NCBI GenBank assembly: GCA_963573385.1 | Contig: CAUYLG010033203.1 | Coordinates: forward strand, 62,001 to 126,000 | Direction: 5' to 3' | Source of the DNA: Cacajao melanocephalus | Lineage: Eukaryota; Chordata; Mammalia; Primates; Pitheciidae | DNA: 64,000 nucleotides | In this document: one piece after another, positions 40,855 to 57,625 of the stretch | Layout: each line of letters begins with the position of its first letter | Numbering within the stretch: the stretch's first letter is position 1 | Program-made: the position numbers and the translations under genes | Notes under the pieces: generated by a model | Databases searched by the model: none | Told to the model about the DNA's origin: nothing | Seen by the model: the letters and a program-made list of their open reading frames with translations, nothing else

Positions 40855-41063
40855 TTGAAAGAAAGGAAAAGAGAGAAAAGAAGAAAGAAAAAAAAAAAGA
40901 ATGAAGGAGAGAAAGAAAGAGGAAGAGAAAGAGGGAGAGAGAACACGATTTTTGTTCTATTGCCCAGGCTAGAATTCAGTCTAAAAATGGGTATTAAAAA
41001 CCTCTTTTATGCCAATAATTGTGTTAACAATGGAGACAGGAAGGGATAAGGGATGAAAATAAC
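40855..41063 (-). repeat. Inverted repeat, right arm (partner at 38031-38233)
   Basis: Begins with a long purine tract (40855-40943), then the reverse complement of the left arm through 'gagacaggaagggataag' to about 41063. An antisense L1 ORF2 scrap follows immediately. Confidence 0.85.
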
Positions 41064-41112
41064 ATACCAGCACCATGCTGTTTGTGTTAATATAGCCTTG
41101 TAGTAAAAATTC
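41064..41112 (-). mobile_element. Short antisense L1 ORF2 fragment
   Basis: 'ataccagcaccatgctgttt' and 'atatagccttgtagtaaaa' match the reverse complement of the L1 ORF2 region around the 'cagcatggtactggtac' word. About 50 bp only. Confidence 0.6.
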
Positions 41113-44100
41113 CTATTTTAGCAGAAGAGGAAACAGGCATTCGAAGAGCTTAAGAACTGTACCCAAGGCCAATGGTAGTCAATGATTTTCTCTGCACTAT
41201 CACATTAGCTCTAACATTAAAGATAATCCTTTTACGTTTTCTCCTATAGTAACTCTTTAATACAGTATATTATGGCTGGTGTTTATAAAATGAATTGAGA
41301 TTCTTAAGGCAAAGATGCTAAAATCAAATATTTCTTTTGACCAATATTTCTTTTTGTCTTGGTATTTAAATTACAAGAAATAAAAAGTTCTTTATTACAA
41401 AAATAGAATTTAAGAATTTAAAATAGAATTTTGTACTGGTTAATTTCATAGCAGACAGCAATCACAGAAAGGCAAAGTAGCATGTGAAGCTATCTTATTA
41501 AAGATAAGCTATATCGTCTATTATCTTCTCTTAAAATAAGATATTTTTTCATGTTTTCTTATATTTATGACTTTGCTCAAGGGTCAGATGCTTAGGTTTT
41601 AGAGTAATAACCGCAGGAAGCTCATTTAATCAATTATAAATGATAGAACAATATATTCTGCAATAAATGTTTTCAAAAGTGTGCAAAATCAAATAAATGA
41701 AATCACACAGCAACAAACAGAATAAGATTGAATTTAATGTGCTACAGAATAAGAATATACTAGCCTCTAATATTACCTTGTAATTCTAATTTTATTATTA
41801 CTTCAAAAATTTCAAAAATGGCAAAGTATCTCTTTCAAGGTGAGAGAATTTCAAAAACCATCTTTGAAGAAGCTAAAAGCAAACTTAGGAACTTCATACA
41901 ATACTTTTTACAATTAACTTGGAAAATTTGCCTTGCAGCTCTCCTTTTCCTGATGTTAATTTCCTGTTGTAAAAGTAAGCCATATGAGATCAGGGTTTTG
42001 ATTAGATTCCGTTTCCTCAGAAATTACAACTTTAGCTTTAATTGCTTGAAGAACTTTCTCGATATTTCATGGTTTTAATTTTTTGGCCTGTGTTTTAATG
42101 CCTTTGTTCTTCATGCAAGATTTTTATATATCAATTTCTGGAAATGAGAAGCTTGAGAGAATCTGCTGCCAGTACTTCTGAGACTGACTGATCTCTTTGT
42201 TCACTTTGATACAAACTTGGCAAGATCTCCTGAAGCTTTTTTTTTTTTAATAAAACCTCCAAACTTTGATATTCCACACACTAATCTGAAGCATTCCATT
42301 TGGGTAATTAGGATCTTAATATAGACTCTATACTGAGTAAATCAGAAACCAGAATGTTAATTAAATATGATATAATCAAATATTTATGACTAGCTGTTGA
42401 GTATTTATCTTAAATAGTCCATAATTAGAAATGAAATAAAAAATCCTGTGTAGAACCTTTGCGACAATTACCAAGAAAAGTTAGTAATCAACTATTCCTA
42501 CATCCTGCCATAGCAAAGCCTGTACAAAGATTTATATGTACATAGGTCTGCCTGAGAGCCCTACAAGAAAAAAGACAGGCTGACATTTAGAGGCAATAAA
42601 GATAATAAGAATAATCAAAGTGAAATATCAAATCAGGAGCTTTTTGGCCTCAATGACTTTGGAAATAAAGACCTCTTGAGACCTGCCCTGTCAGATCCTG
42701 TAGTAGCTCATGTGGTTGATCCAAGTCTCCATATGGCATGTATTTGCCATGTTATACTAGCTCAAGCCCAAGAGAGAATCCGGGATCTGAAGCATTGCTG
42801 ATCTATGTCACAATTTTAAAAGAGGTTCCACAGTACCTGATAACATAGCATTAAGCAAATACTCACTGAATGTGTCAGAGGATCAGGTTTTAATTTTCTA
42901 TGGAAAATTCTAAGAAGACATCTCAGGGTGTGTCTGTATTTTCAAGCATCTGTCCTAGCATTATGTCTCAGTTTCAAGACAAATTAATTTTACTGGAAAA
43001 AAATTATGCCCATGTGTCCATTAAGACTCATTATGCTGCAAGTAAAATAGGATGAGGGAAAAAACATGGGAACGAAGAATTCATTCTTCCTTCATCATCA
43101 AAGAAAAGTCCTGGGCTTGACTGCAATTGGACTGTCATAAGAGCATTCCTCTGATAATGACAGCTAAGTGATTTTGCCATACACTTTAGCCAATCAGGGC
43201 CCACCCGAAGCTAAGGTGGTAGCAATCTCACCTAACTGAGGGCTAAAAACAGGGGACAGACAGTTTTCAAATGGAAATTTTGGTGCTGATAAAAAAGGCA
43301 TGAAGATGGAAATGAGTAGGCACCAAAGAAGTGTCCCACTCATTAAGACAATGCTTATCTCTTGTAATTTCTTCTTCCACAAGACTATATTCTAACAATG
43401 CCTATGATGCGTGGGCTTTTTGAAAGTATTTTTGTTTGCATGAAACTCCTGAGTTAAAAACTAAGAGTCAGTATTAGAAATTTGAGTTTAGAATTATAAT
43501 TGAGATACATGCCATGTGAATACAGAGTCCCATAGTCCACATCTCAAAAACTGTTTGATATTGGTATCAGTAACTCACTCACCAGTAATCACTAAGGCTA
43601 CAATCATGCACACTTGTACAAATAAAGTTGATAAACTTTTCTAAGTCTATAACTAAAATTTTACCTTTCGTTAATAGGCTGTATTTCACTAACATTGTGA
43701 ATAAATAAACATCTGCAAGACTTGAACACATACTCGTCACGTGGCTCAGTAGTGAGAGCATTTGCGGATACTGGCAAGTTTCAGCACCTCTGACTACTCT
43801 GGGAGCTTCATGGAAAGGAGGTCTTGTCTATAGGAATAATTCAGACCTGATGCCTATGGTTAAGGCTTCTATGATCTGCTTCTTCTGGAGAAATTTGCCA
43901 AGGAAATTTGTAGATTCCTCTTTCCAAAGATTGTGAAAGCTAACTGGGGTGACTTAGTCAGGTTTCAGCATTCTGTACTCATTGAAGAGTTGGCAGACAG
44001 AGGACCTGAAGAGTGAGTTTTCTTACTTTTCTGATTTTGACGAAAAAAATGTCTCTGAGCCTCCCACTATTCAAAAGAGCTCATCCACATTCCTAGATCA

Positions 44101-44860
44101 ACACAATGAAAAACTAAATGTGAGTGATAAAAAGATAGTGGTGCCATAAACCTCACTTAGAAACCCCCCTTCTCTTTGTAGTCTAATCTACATTTAATTG
44201 AAGACATAAAAATTTCTTCCACCTGTCAGAAGACATATTTTCTCCCAAGAGAGTTTGCTAATATGTTCTTTAAATACTAGCTTAGTTTATTCTTGTACCT
44301 CTTCTGCAGTCAGTAAGATCATATGATAGATTCTTGGAAGATTAGATGAAAGTGACATAACAATACTGTCATCAATTTCAAACTAGCTGTTCCATGAAAT
44401 AAACATATTTTAATAGAAATAACTAACCTAACTCTGGTTTAATTGTCGGCCAAAATCCCGTTTATGTGGTCAGGATGTTTGTCTAGGTCAGGATCTAAAT
44501 CCTCAGAAATAAGACCTAACCGTGTTTGGTCAAGTTTGAATATCAAAGGATCCAAATACATTATGCAGCCATATAAGTATGCAATGACATCTCAGAGCAT
44601 CAAAGCTGCACTTTCTGAGATGACGTAAAAGGAGAATTAAGGAGGAATTCCAGGCCTTAATAATCTGCTGATTTTCTGTGCATGACATTCTCTGTAATTT
44701 GAATTTTCAGAGTTTCCTTATCAGACAAATAACTCAATAATATGCATGTATGTATAAACAAGTCACCTTTCTCGTGACTTTTGTAGAGAAAAAAATCCAT
44801 TATTAGCTTTCCCCAGGATAAATTAATTATCAGTTTTCCTTATACTTCTCAAGACATTGC
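41113..44860. other. Unique AT-rich intergenic stretch
   Basis: A MIR-like piece is at about 41118-41215. An 81-codon frame open on + at 42556-42801 lacks a start codon and matches nothing I recognise. The rest shows no gene or recognisable repeat. Confidence 0.5.
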
Positions 44861-45575
44861 TTGCACAGTGGACACTAGAAAGAACTCTGGAGGAGTAGCA
44901 GTGAGGATTTCAGGATTCAGAGTTCTATACTGTAGCTCTATACTGGCCTGCTGTGGGCCAGCTTATAGGGCAGCCAACCTTTCTGACTGTGTTTTCTCAC
45001 CAATAAATGGAGGAGAGTTCATCAGTGCCCTTAGCTCTTCTCAATCCCTGCCATTTTCTTGGGTTACAAAACTCAGCTCCCCAACACTGAGGTGACCATG
45101 TCATCACACTAGTGTGTACATGTTCCTTCTTTACAATCACATAGTGTGAGCCATCTCAGACCCTGTCTCTGGCTGGGGACAGACTCTTTTCTGTCACCAA
45201 AAGACCTTGAAAATAATTCCATGCTTGGCTGTAGATTTTATGGAGGGGACACAACACAGGAAATCTTCATAAAAATTCTTTCTGAATATTTCTCGTTTCT
45301 CCCCAAATTTCTCACCACATAGAAACTGCTTCACACTCTTTCCATTCTCCATGTACTCACTCCCCAGTGGAAGGTTCTCTCATTGGGTTCTTCCACTTCC
45401 TGCTGTGCAGCTGCTGCCACTTTCCAAGAGCTCAAGCTCCTGGCCAGGCCCCTCCTCACAGCATGAAGTCCTCCAGCAAGTTTGCTTCAGTTTCTTTTTT
45501 CTTTGATGAGAAATTGCATTTTAGTGTACAAATATATCTCATCTTTTTATATCTATGTATATCTTCATATCTTAT
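44861..45575. other. Intergenic stretch before the solo LTR
   Basis: Unique sequence, with weak MIR-like wording at about 44960-45020. No gene is recognised. Confidence 0.5.
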
Positions 45576-46208
45576 TGTCAGAGGTGTTCCAACCAGAGTG
45601 ATTCCACCTTGCATAGGGACTAGGTAAAATAAGGCTGAGACCTACTGGGCTGCATTCCCAGGAGGTTAGGCATTCTTAGTCACAGGATGAGATAGGAGGT
45701 CGGCACAAGATACAGGTCACAAAGACCTCGCTAATAAAACAGGTTGCAGTAAAGAAGCTGACCAAAACCCACGACAATCAAGATTGTGATGAACGTGACC
45801 TCTGGTTGCTTTCTCTGCTCCTTATACACCGATTAGTATGCATTAGCATGCTAAAAGACACTCCCACCAGTGCCACGACAGTTTACAAATGTCATAGCAA
45901 TGTCAGGAAGTTACCCTACATGGTATAAAAAGCAGAGGAACTCTCAGTTCTAGGAATTGCCCACCCCTTTTTCAAAAAACTCATGAATAATCTACCTCTT
46001 GCTTAGCATATAATCAAAAAGTAACAATAAAGTACCCGGTGAGCAGCCCATGCTGCTGCCCTGCCTATGGAGTAGCCATTCTTTTATTCCTTTACTTTCT
46101 TAATAAACTTGCTTTCACTTTATTCTATGGGCTCACCCCGAATTCTTCCTTGCACTAGATCCAAGAACCCTCTCTTGGGGTCTGGCTTGGGATCACCTTC
46201 TGGTAACA
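45576..46208 (+). mobile_element. Solo LTR of a class-I-type endogenous retrovirus
   Basis: A 633-bp element starts TGTCAGAGGTG and ends TGGTAACA. It carries a TATA-like box 'ggtataaaaagcagagg' near 45919 and a poly(A) signal 'aataaacttgctttcac' near 46106. No internal retroviral genes follow. The flanking 4-mers are ttat and tcat, a possible one-mismatch target duplication. The subfamily is not assigned. It is non-coding here but could carry promoter activity. Confidence 0.85.
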
Positions 46209-51957
<5,749 letters not shown>

Positions 51958-51959
51958 GG

Positions 51960-52610
51960 TTTTGTTACATTGATTTTTTAATCTTGCAACTTTACTGAAT
52001 TTATTGGTTCTAAGAGTATTTTGGTGAAGTCTTTAAAGTTTTCTATTATAATATTATATCATCTGCAAATAGAGATAACAAGCTTTGGAGAGGATGTAGA
52101 GAAAAAGGAACCTATACAGTGTTGATGGAAATGTAAATTACCACAGCTGCCATCAAAAATAGTATAGAGGCTCCTCAAAAAAAAAAAAAAAAAAAAAGGA
52201 ACCAACGTGTAATCCAGCTACGCCAATTCTGGCTATATATCCAAAGGAAGTAAAATCAGTTTGGTGAAGAGATATCTGCACTCCTATGTTCACTGAAGCA
52301 TTCTTCACAATAGCCAAGACATGAAATCAAACTAAGAGCCCATCAACAAAGAAGTGAATTAAGAAAATTGTCATATACATTCATAGTGGAATTCTATTCA
52401 GCCTTAAGAAAAGCAAGAATCCTGCATTTGCAAAAACATGGATGAACCTAGAAGACACTGTGTGAAATTAAATAAGCCAGGCACAGAAAGACAACTAACT
52501 ACTGCATAATCTCACTGATATATGGAACCTAAAAAAGTCAGACTCACAGAAGCAAAGACTAAAATGGTAGTTACCAGAGGCTGAGGGGTGGGGAGATCGG
52601 GGGGTAAAAA
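51960..52610 (+). mobile_element. Old L1 3' fragment with 5' inversion
   Basis: 51960-52080 is antisense L1 ORF2 around the reverse-transcriptase catalytic site (reverse complement of 'ctatttgcagatgatat'). From about 52082 it turns to sense orientation ('ggagaggatgtagagaaaaa') and continues through late ORF2 words to about 52600. An A23 run at 52177-52199 expands a short consensus A stretch. The layout is that of twin priming. Confidence 0.8.
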
Positions 52611-54700
52611 AACAGAGAGAGAAGCAGGATCAGAAATCACTGGAGGATCATACATGGACCTGAATTTGACACACAGTGAAGGCAAAGGGTAAGAGTCAAA
52701 GGGAAAAAGTGAAGTTCAGCATCAAGCTTCCACCCTTGTCCTAGTAACTGAGGTCAGGAGTTGAAGGCATCCCTCTGTCTGCTAGTGCCAGGCACACAGT
52801 GTGACTTCAGAGGCACCTGTGGCTAGAACTGGATAGATTCTGGTAAATCCCCAAGAAGGGTCCAATTCACTTTCCAGCCAGAATCCAGCTCTGTGACATT
52901 TTTCTCAGCTGATTCAACCCTTCTTCTCATTACCCAAAGTGCCAGTACCCTCCCTACTTTTCCTGCTGAGACCAATCTATCTCCAGTAACCCCAGTGGGA
53001 ACCAAAGCTTTCCAGTTACACACAATGAAGATGTGATTCCAAGTTACGTTTGGGTATACAGGGAGAAAGTCCAGTCATATAGATAGAAATGGCAAAGATT
53101 TTTAACCTGTAACTCTACCTACTAATAGCCATTGGAAGGCATCTAAAAGATGTGGATAGATTTCCTCTAAGAAGGTGCAAGCCATACCAACAAACTGCTT
53201 CACATTGCTATTTTAAAGGTATAAGAAGTAAGAGCTTGCTTACATGCAAGCACCATGAGCTGAGTGAGAACAACAAGATTATTAATCAGACTCATATGTC
53301 TAAAATTGGGTCCTGCACCAAGTCCCTTGTGATGAGTAAAATTGAGAAAAAGAACCCAGAAATATATCCATGGCAGCCTAATAGGATTGAAACAATTCTG
53401 TCTCATTAACTTTTCAAGGGAACCCTAGCAAAGTATGAAATTTAAGCATCATGCCAGGCTGAGAACAGTTATCTGTTGTTCTTGTCACTGCGCCTGCCCC
53501 GCACTCCAAAGGCATGGGCCACAGCTGCTTCTTCCAAATGTGCCCTAGAATTTCTAAAGGGTTGGCTGGCACATAGCAGGAGGACATTCTAGTAGTGAGG
53601 GATGCCCCTTTTGAAGCTGTGGGTGCATAGCAACTGCCCACTTTTTATTTAGATTGCATATTTATTTGGAGTAGGATTGATAAAGATTCCAACAGGGCTG
53701 AAGCCCTTCCAAACCATATTTTTGCTCCTACATAGGTATATCCAAAGTGAACAAGAACTTCAATGGCAGACTGGAAAGTGGCCCGATATCCTCTATCTAT
53801 AGCAATGTGGGAAGCTTCTTTTTCTTTCTTTCTTTTTTTTTAATTTCTGTTCTTTTTTTTTGGCAGAAGTAAAAGGATAGAGAAGCATGAATAAAAAATT
53901 TTCTATAATAAGAATACTATTAAGAAAATCCCCAAATTCTTAAGTTGGTAAATGTTATGAAAGAGATTTATCGAGAAATTTAATCATTTTTAAGTATTTC
54001 TCAGAACAGATACACTTTCAGAGAATCAAGAGATGCTTACTTTCTATTTTCAAAACTATTGTGTAGCACTTAAACATTTTCCTGAAGGGAAACTGCCCGA
54101 ACCAAGGGAAGGTCACCAATACGTGCCATCTTTGACAACAGATGTGACTTGTTTGATTTCCTGAGAATGAAAAGCCATCAATCCATCTTATCAGCACACA
54201 TTTTGTAAAGAAAACAAGCATCTTCCTCTTGACAAGACTGGAGTGGTTAATACCATCTGAGAAAAGGTTAATACAATTACTGTCTATTTTCAAGCTATCC
54301 TGAAATAACCCTGTGGGAATGCTTTGAACCTGAGAAAAGTCACCAAATAAAGAAAGTTGAACTGTAGTTCCCCTCACAAAGGTGGTTTTGGCTATTTGGC
54401 AACAGGAAAGAGTTCTGGCAACAGAACCCTCTGGCAAGGACACTACCATAGTTGCCAATTAACAGAAAGTCATCTGGGGAGAACGCACTATTTAGAGAAT
54501 ACAGTTGGCAGAACCTGTATGAAAATACTCGCAGGCAGATTCCTGTATGCAGTTGTTCAAAGGTTTTGCCTCTGCTCTTTGGCAAGAATGGAATTAGCAG
54601 ACCTGGGGTGTGATTACTGCCTTTAATATTCAACTCTGAAAGTTTCAGTCATATGTGCATCATCTCATGGATGTTCTCATTTTTAAAAGTCTTTCAAAAT
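52611..54700. other. Intergenic stretch with a 146-codon minus-strand open frame
   Basis: Unique sequence. The longest open frame of the window (54018-54458, minus) lies here and has no recognised domain. A T-rich tract is at about 53818-53862. No supported gene. Confidence 0.5.
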
Positions 54701-54710
54701 AAAAATACTA

Positions 54711-55078
54711 GCTTTATCCATGTCCCTGCAAAGGACATGAACTCATCCTTTTTTATGGCTGTTTCATTCTCAGCAAACTGACACAAGAACAGAAAATAAA
54801 ACATCGCATGTTCTCACTCATAAGTGGGTGTTGAACAATGAGAACACATGGACACAGGGAGGGGAACATCACACACCAGGGCCTTTTGTGGGGTGGGGGG
54901 GCTAGGGAAGGGATAGCAGGGGGTGGAGGGATAGGGGAGGGATAGCATTAGGAGAAATACCTAATGTAGATGACGGGTGATGGATGCAGCAAATCACCAT
55001 GGCACGTGTATACCTATGTAACAAACCTGCACGTTCTGCACATGTACCCCAGAACTTGAAGTATAATAATAACAAGAA
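54711..55078 (+). mobile_element. L1PA-type 3' end with 5' inversion and target duplication
   Basis: 54711-54761 is antisense ORF2 end sequence. From 54763 the element reads sense ('cattctcagcaaactgacac') through the G-rich 3' UTR to an A-rich tail. The perfect 10-mer aaaaatacta at 54701-54710 and 55079-55088 is the target-site duplication, so this is one complete twin-primed insertion. Confidence 0.93.
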
Positions 55079-55088
55079 AAAAATACTA

Positions 55089-56259
55089 CCTTAATTGATT
55101 TAAGTCCACTCACTATCCACCCTTTGGAGATATATCACCTGCTCTAGAAATTCCACTACCATACCTGCTCCCTGCACCCCAGGCTACAAACCTCCCTCAA
55201 AGCACACCCATGGTAACAAAGTCTTCCCTACATCACAGTGTGGAAAAATTTCCTGCTTAGACATCTTCTTCCATAACAAATTGGAAGCCTTTCCAGACTG
55301 GGAACTGGATCTCCTTCTTCTTCCGCTGTCTCCATCTGGAGCGCAGTGCCTGCACAAAGCAGGTTCTCTGCAACTGGTAGTTGAGTTCAAGTGAACTGAG
55401 ACCCTTGGGGATGGGATTTCCCAGTGCTTTTAAATGGGCTATTTAACCCTCCTTCCTATGTGAAATAAAAGGGGACTTTTCACAGCCATTAAACCTCCTT
55501 TGAGCCATTTCTCAAAACTAAAATATGTTTATATGTATTTTCCGCTATGCTGACCCCTGGTGTTTTCCGGTCTTCAGCAGGAGCTCTTCTTCAAGCTGTG
55601 ACCCATTCCTTTGTTCCAAGTGTCTTGATACTTGTTTTTTTTTTTTTTTTCATCTCCATGGTGTTTTTCCTTCTGCAAATTATTTTTCCCTTTGGGCCTC
55701 TTTCCTCCAGCAGTGTACAGGCCTGTGAAAGTCAAATTTGAATAGTCTTCCTGATTTTCACAGGAAGCTCTAAGAAAGAAGTAGATGAATATTATTCATG
55801 TTTAAATAGGATTCATTTGTCTGGTGTTTACTAGCTATTGTAGTATCCCACTAAAATTTGATAGAAAGAGTTTTGATGGAATACCTTGCCTTTTAGTAAA
55901 AAGCCACAATTTTATTTGAATGTCAGAAATGCACTAAAGAAAATTGGCTTGAATATTTTGGGAAGTAATTTGCAGGCCTAAAAAAGTGAACAAGGTACAA
56001 AGGAGAAGATGTGTAATAAACTCAAAATATACTCTAAGGGTGCCTTGCAACTGTAGATTTAAGTAATTCTTAATATCATATAAACCTCATGTTTATATGA
56101 TAGGAAATTACAATTCAAGCCACATGAGGGGCTATATCTGACTTGACACTCTCCTCAGTACTCATCAAAGTACCTGGTGCATAGGAGCCTCAATATTTGT
56201 TAAATTAATGAATATTTCTGAATAATCAAATAAGTGGGGCTAACAGAAGTAAGTGAGTC
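55089..56259. other. Unique intergenic stretch
   Basis: Contains a T run at about 55635-55652. No gene or named repeat is recognised. Confidence 0.5.
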
Positions 56260-56627
56260 CAACTGGATGAATCTGGAAATCATCATTCTCAGCAAACGGA
56301 CACAAGAACAGAAAACCAAACATTGCATGTTCTCACTCATAAGTGGGTGTTGAACAATAAGAACACATGACACAGGAAGGAGAACGTCACATACTAGGGG
56401 TGGAGGGCTACGGGAGGGATAGCAGGGACTGAGGAGATTGGGGAGTGATAATATTAGGAGAAATACCTAATGTAGATGATGGGGGAATGGAGGCAGCAAA
56501 ACACGTGTGGTTATTTTTTATATAATTTATATCATAAGAACCTGATAGCAATCCTGCAATATCTGCACATGTACCGCAGAACTTAAAGTAAAATAAAAAG
56601 TAAAATAAAACAAAATAAAATAAAATA
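56260..56627 (+). mobile_element. L1PA-type 3' end with replaced internal segment
   Basis: Starts 'aactggatgaatctggaaat', follows the L1 3' UTR to 'ggcagcaaaacacgtg', then departs from L1 at 56504-56554. It returns at 'ctgcacatgtacc' and ends in an (AAAAT)-type tail. The foreign segment resembles 58028-58080. Confidence 0.85.
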
Positions 56628-57149
56628 CTACCTATTTCCTTCATATACCCCATTATAGCACTGGGAACAGAAAATTGACTCAACCCAAAATAAGTCTACC
56701 AACAATTATTCTACTAACCACTGAGTTCATGCAGATGTTGTGCGTAAAATAAAGATAAAGGATTTGGTCCTTGTCCTCAAGGCAATCACTCTCAAGCTCG
56801 GGCCCATACACACATGAAATTAACAAGAGGAAAGGCAACAGATTCCTCTGTTTTTCCATTTTCAGTAGTGAGCCAAGAAACACTATACATGGCTATGTAC
56901 CTACAGAATCTGTGATCTTTTATAAAATGCCTAAGAGGAAAAATGACTATTTCCACAGCTTTCCTTTTAAAAATGAAAACAGGTGATTGGGCTGGGGATA
57001 CAAGAGATGAGAAAAGCCCAGAAATTGGAATCTCTGATTTGAAGCATTTTAGCTGTATAATCTGGAGTACTACCCAGTGGTAGTAGAAGTTAATATTTAT
57101 TAGGCCTAATATGAATTTTCCACTGTTCCACTATAATATTTCCACTATT

Positions 57150-57310
57150 GCAAGCACTTTCCATTCCTCATTCACTCCTTTAATAACCCTGTTAAACAGC
57201 TGCCATTACTATATGATTGATATTTTACTGATCTAGACAAGTGAGGCTCAGAATGGCTAACTTGCCAAAGGTTGTGCAACCACAGAGAGGCTAGCCCCGG
57301 ATCTGACCAT
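57150..57310 (+). repeat. MIR SINE fragment
   Basis: 'actcctttaataaccctgtt', 'aagtgaggctcagaatggct' and 'acttgccaaaggttgtgcaa' follow MIR order. Confidence 0.75.
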
Positions 57311-57467
57311 GGGTGGCCAGATAGAAGAGCCCACCCTCAGACCTCCACGGATAGTGGCAACTATGGCTTGTGCTGATTTTCAGTCAATGATATCACTGTG
57401 ATTCAGTGAGTCTCAATCATTGAACCTTAGTCAGTACTAATCAGTGCCATCCCTTCCGGAGCTCCAC

Positions 57468-57625
57468 TGAGCCTCATAACAACTTTGGGAGGATCCTTTT
57501 GGTCCTCACTTTTACAGATGAGAGAATGGAGGCTCAGGGAATTTAGATAACAGAAGATGTAAATTACAGCATGTGTAACCAGTGACTCTGAATCTGGCTT
57601 CTTCCACTATAGCATGGTGCCTCTC
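57468..57625 (+). repeat. MIR SINE fragment
   Basis: 'gcctcataacaactttggga', 'acttttacagatgagagaat' and 'ggaggctcagggaatttaga' follow MIR order. Confidence 0.75.
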
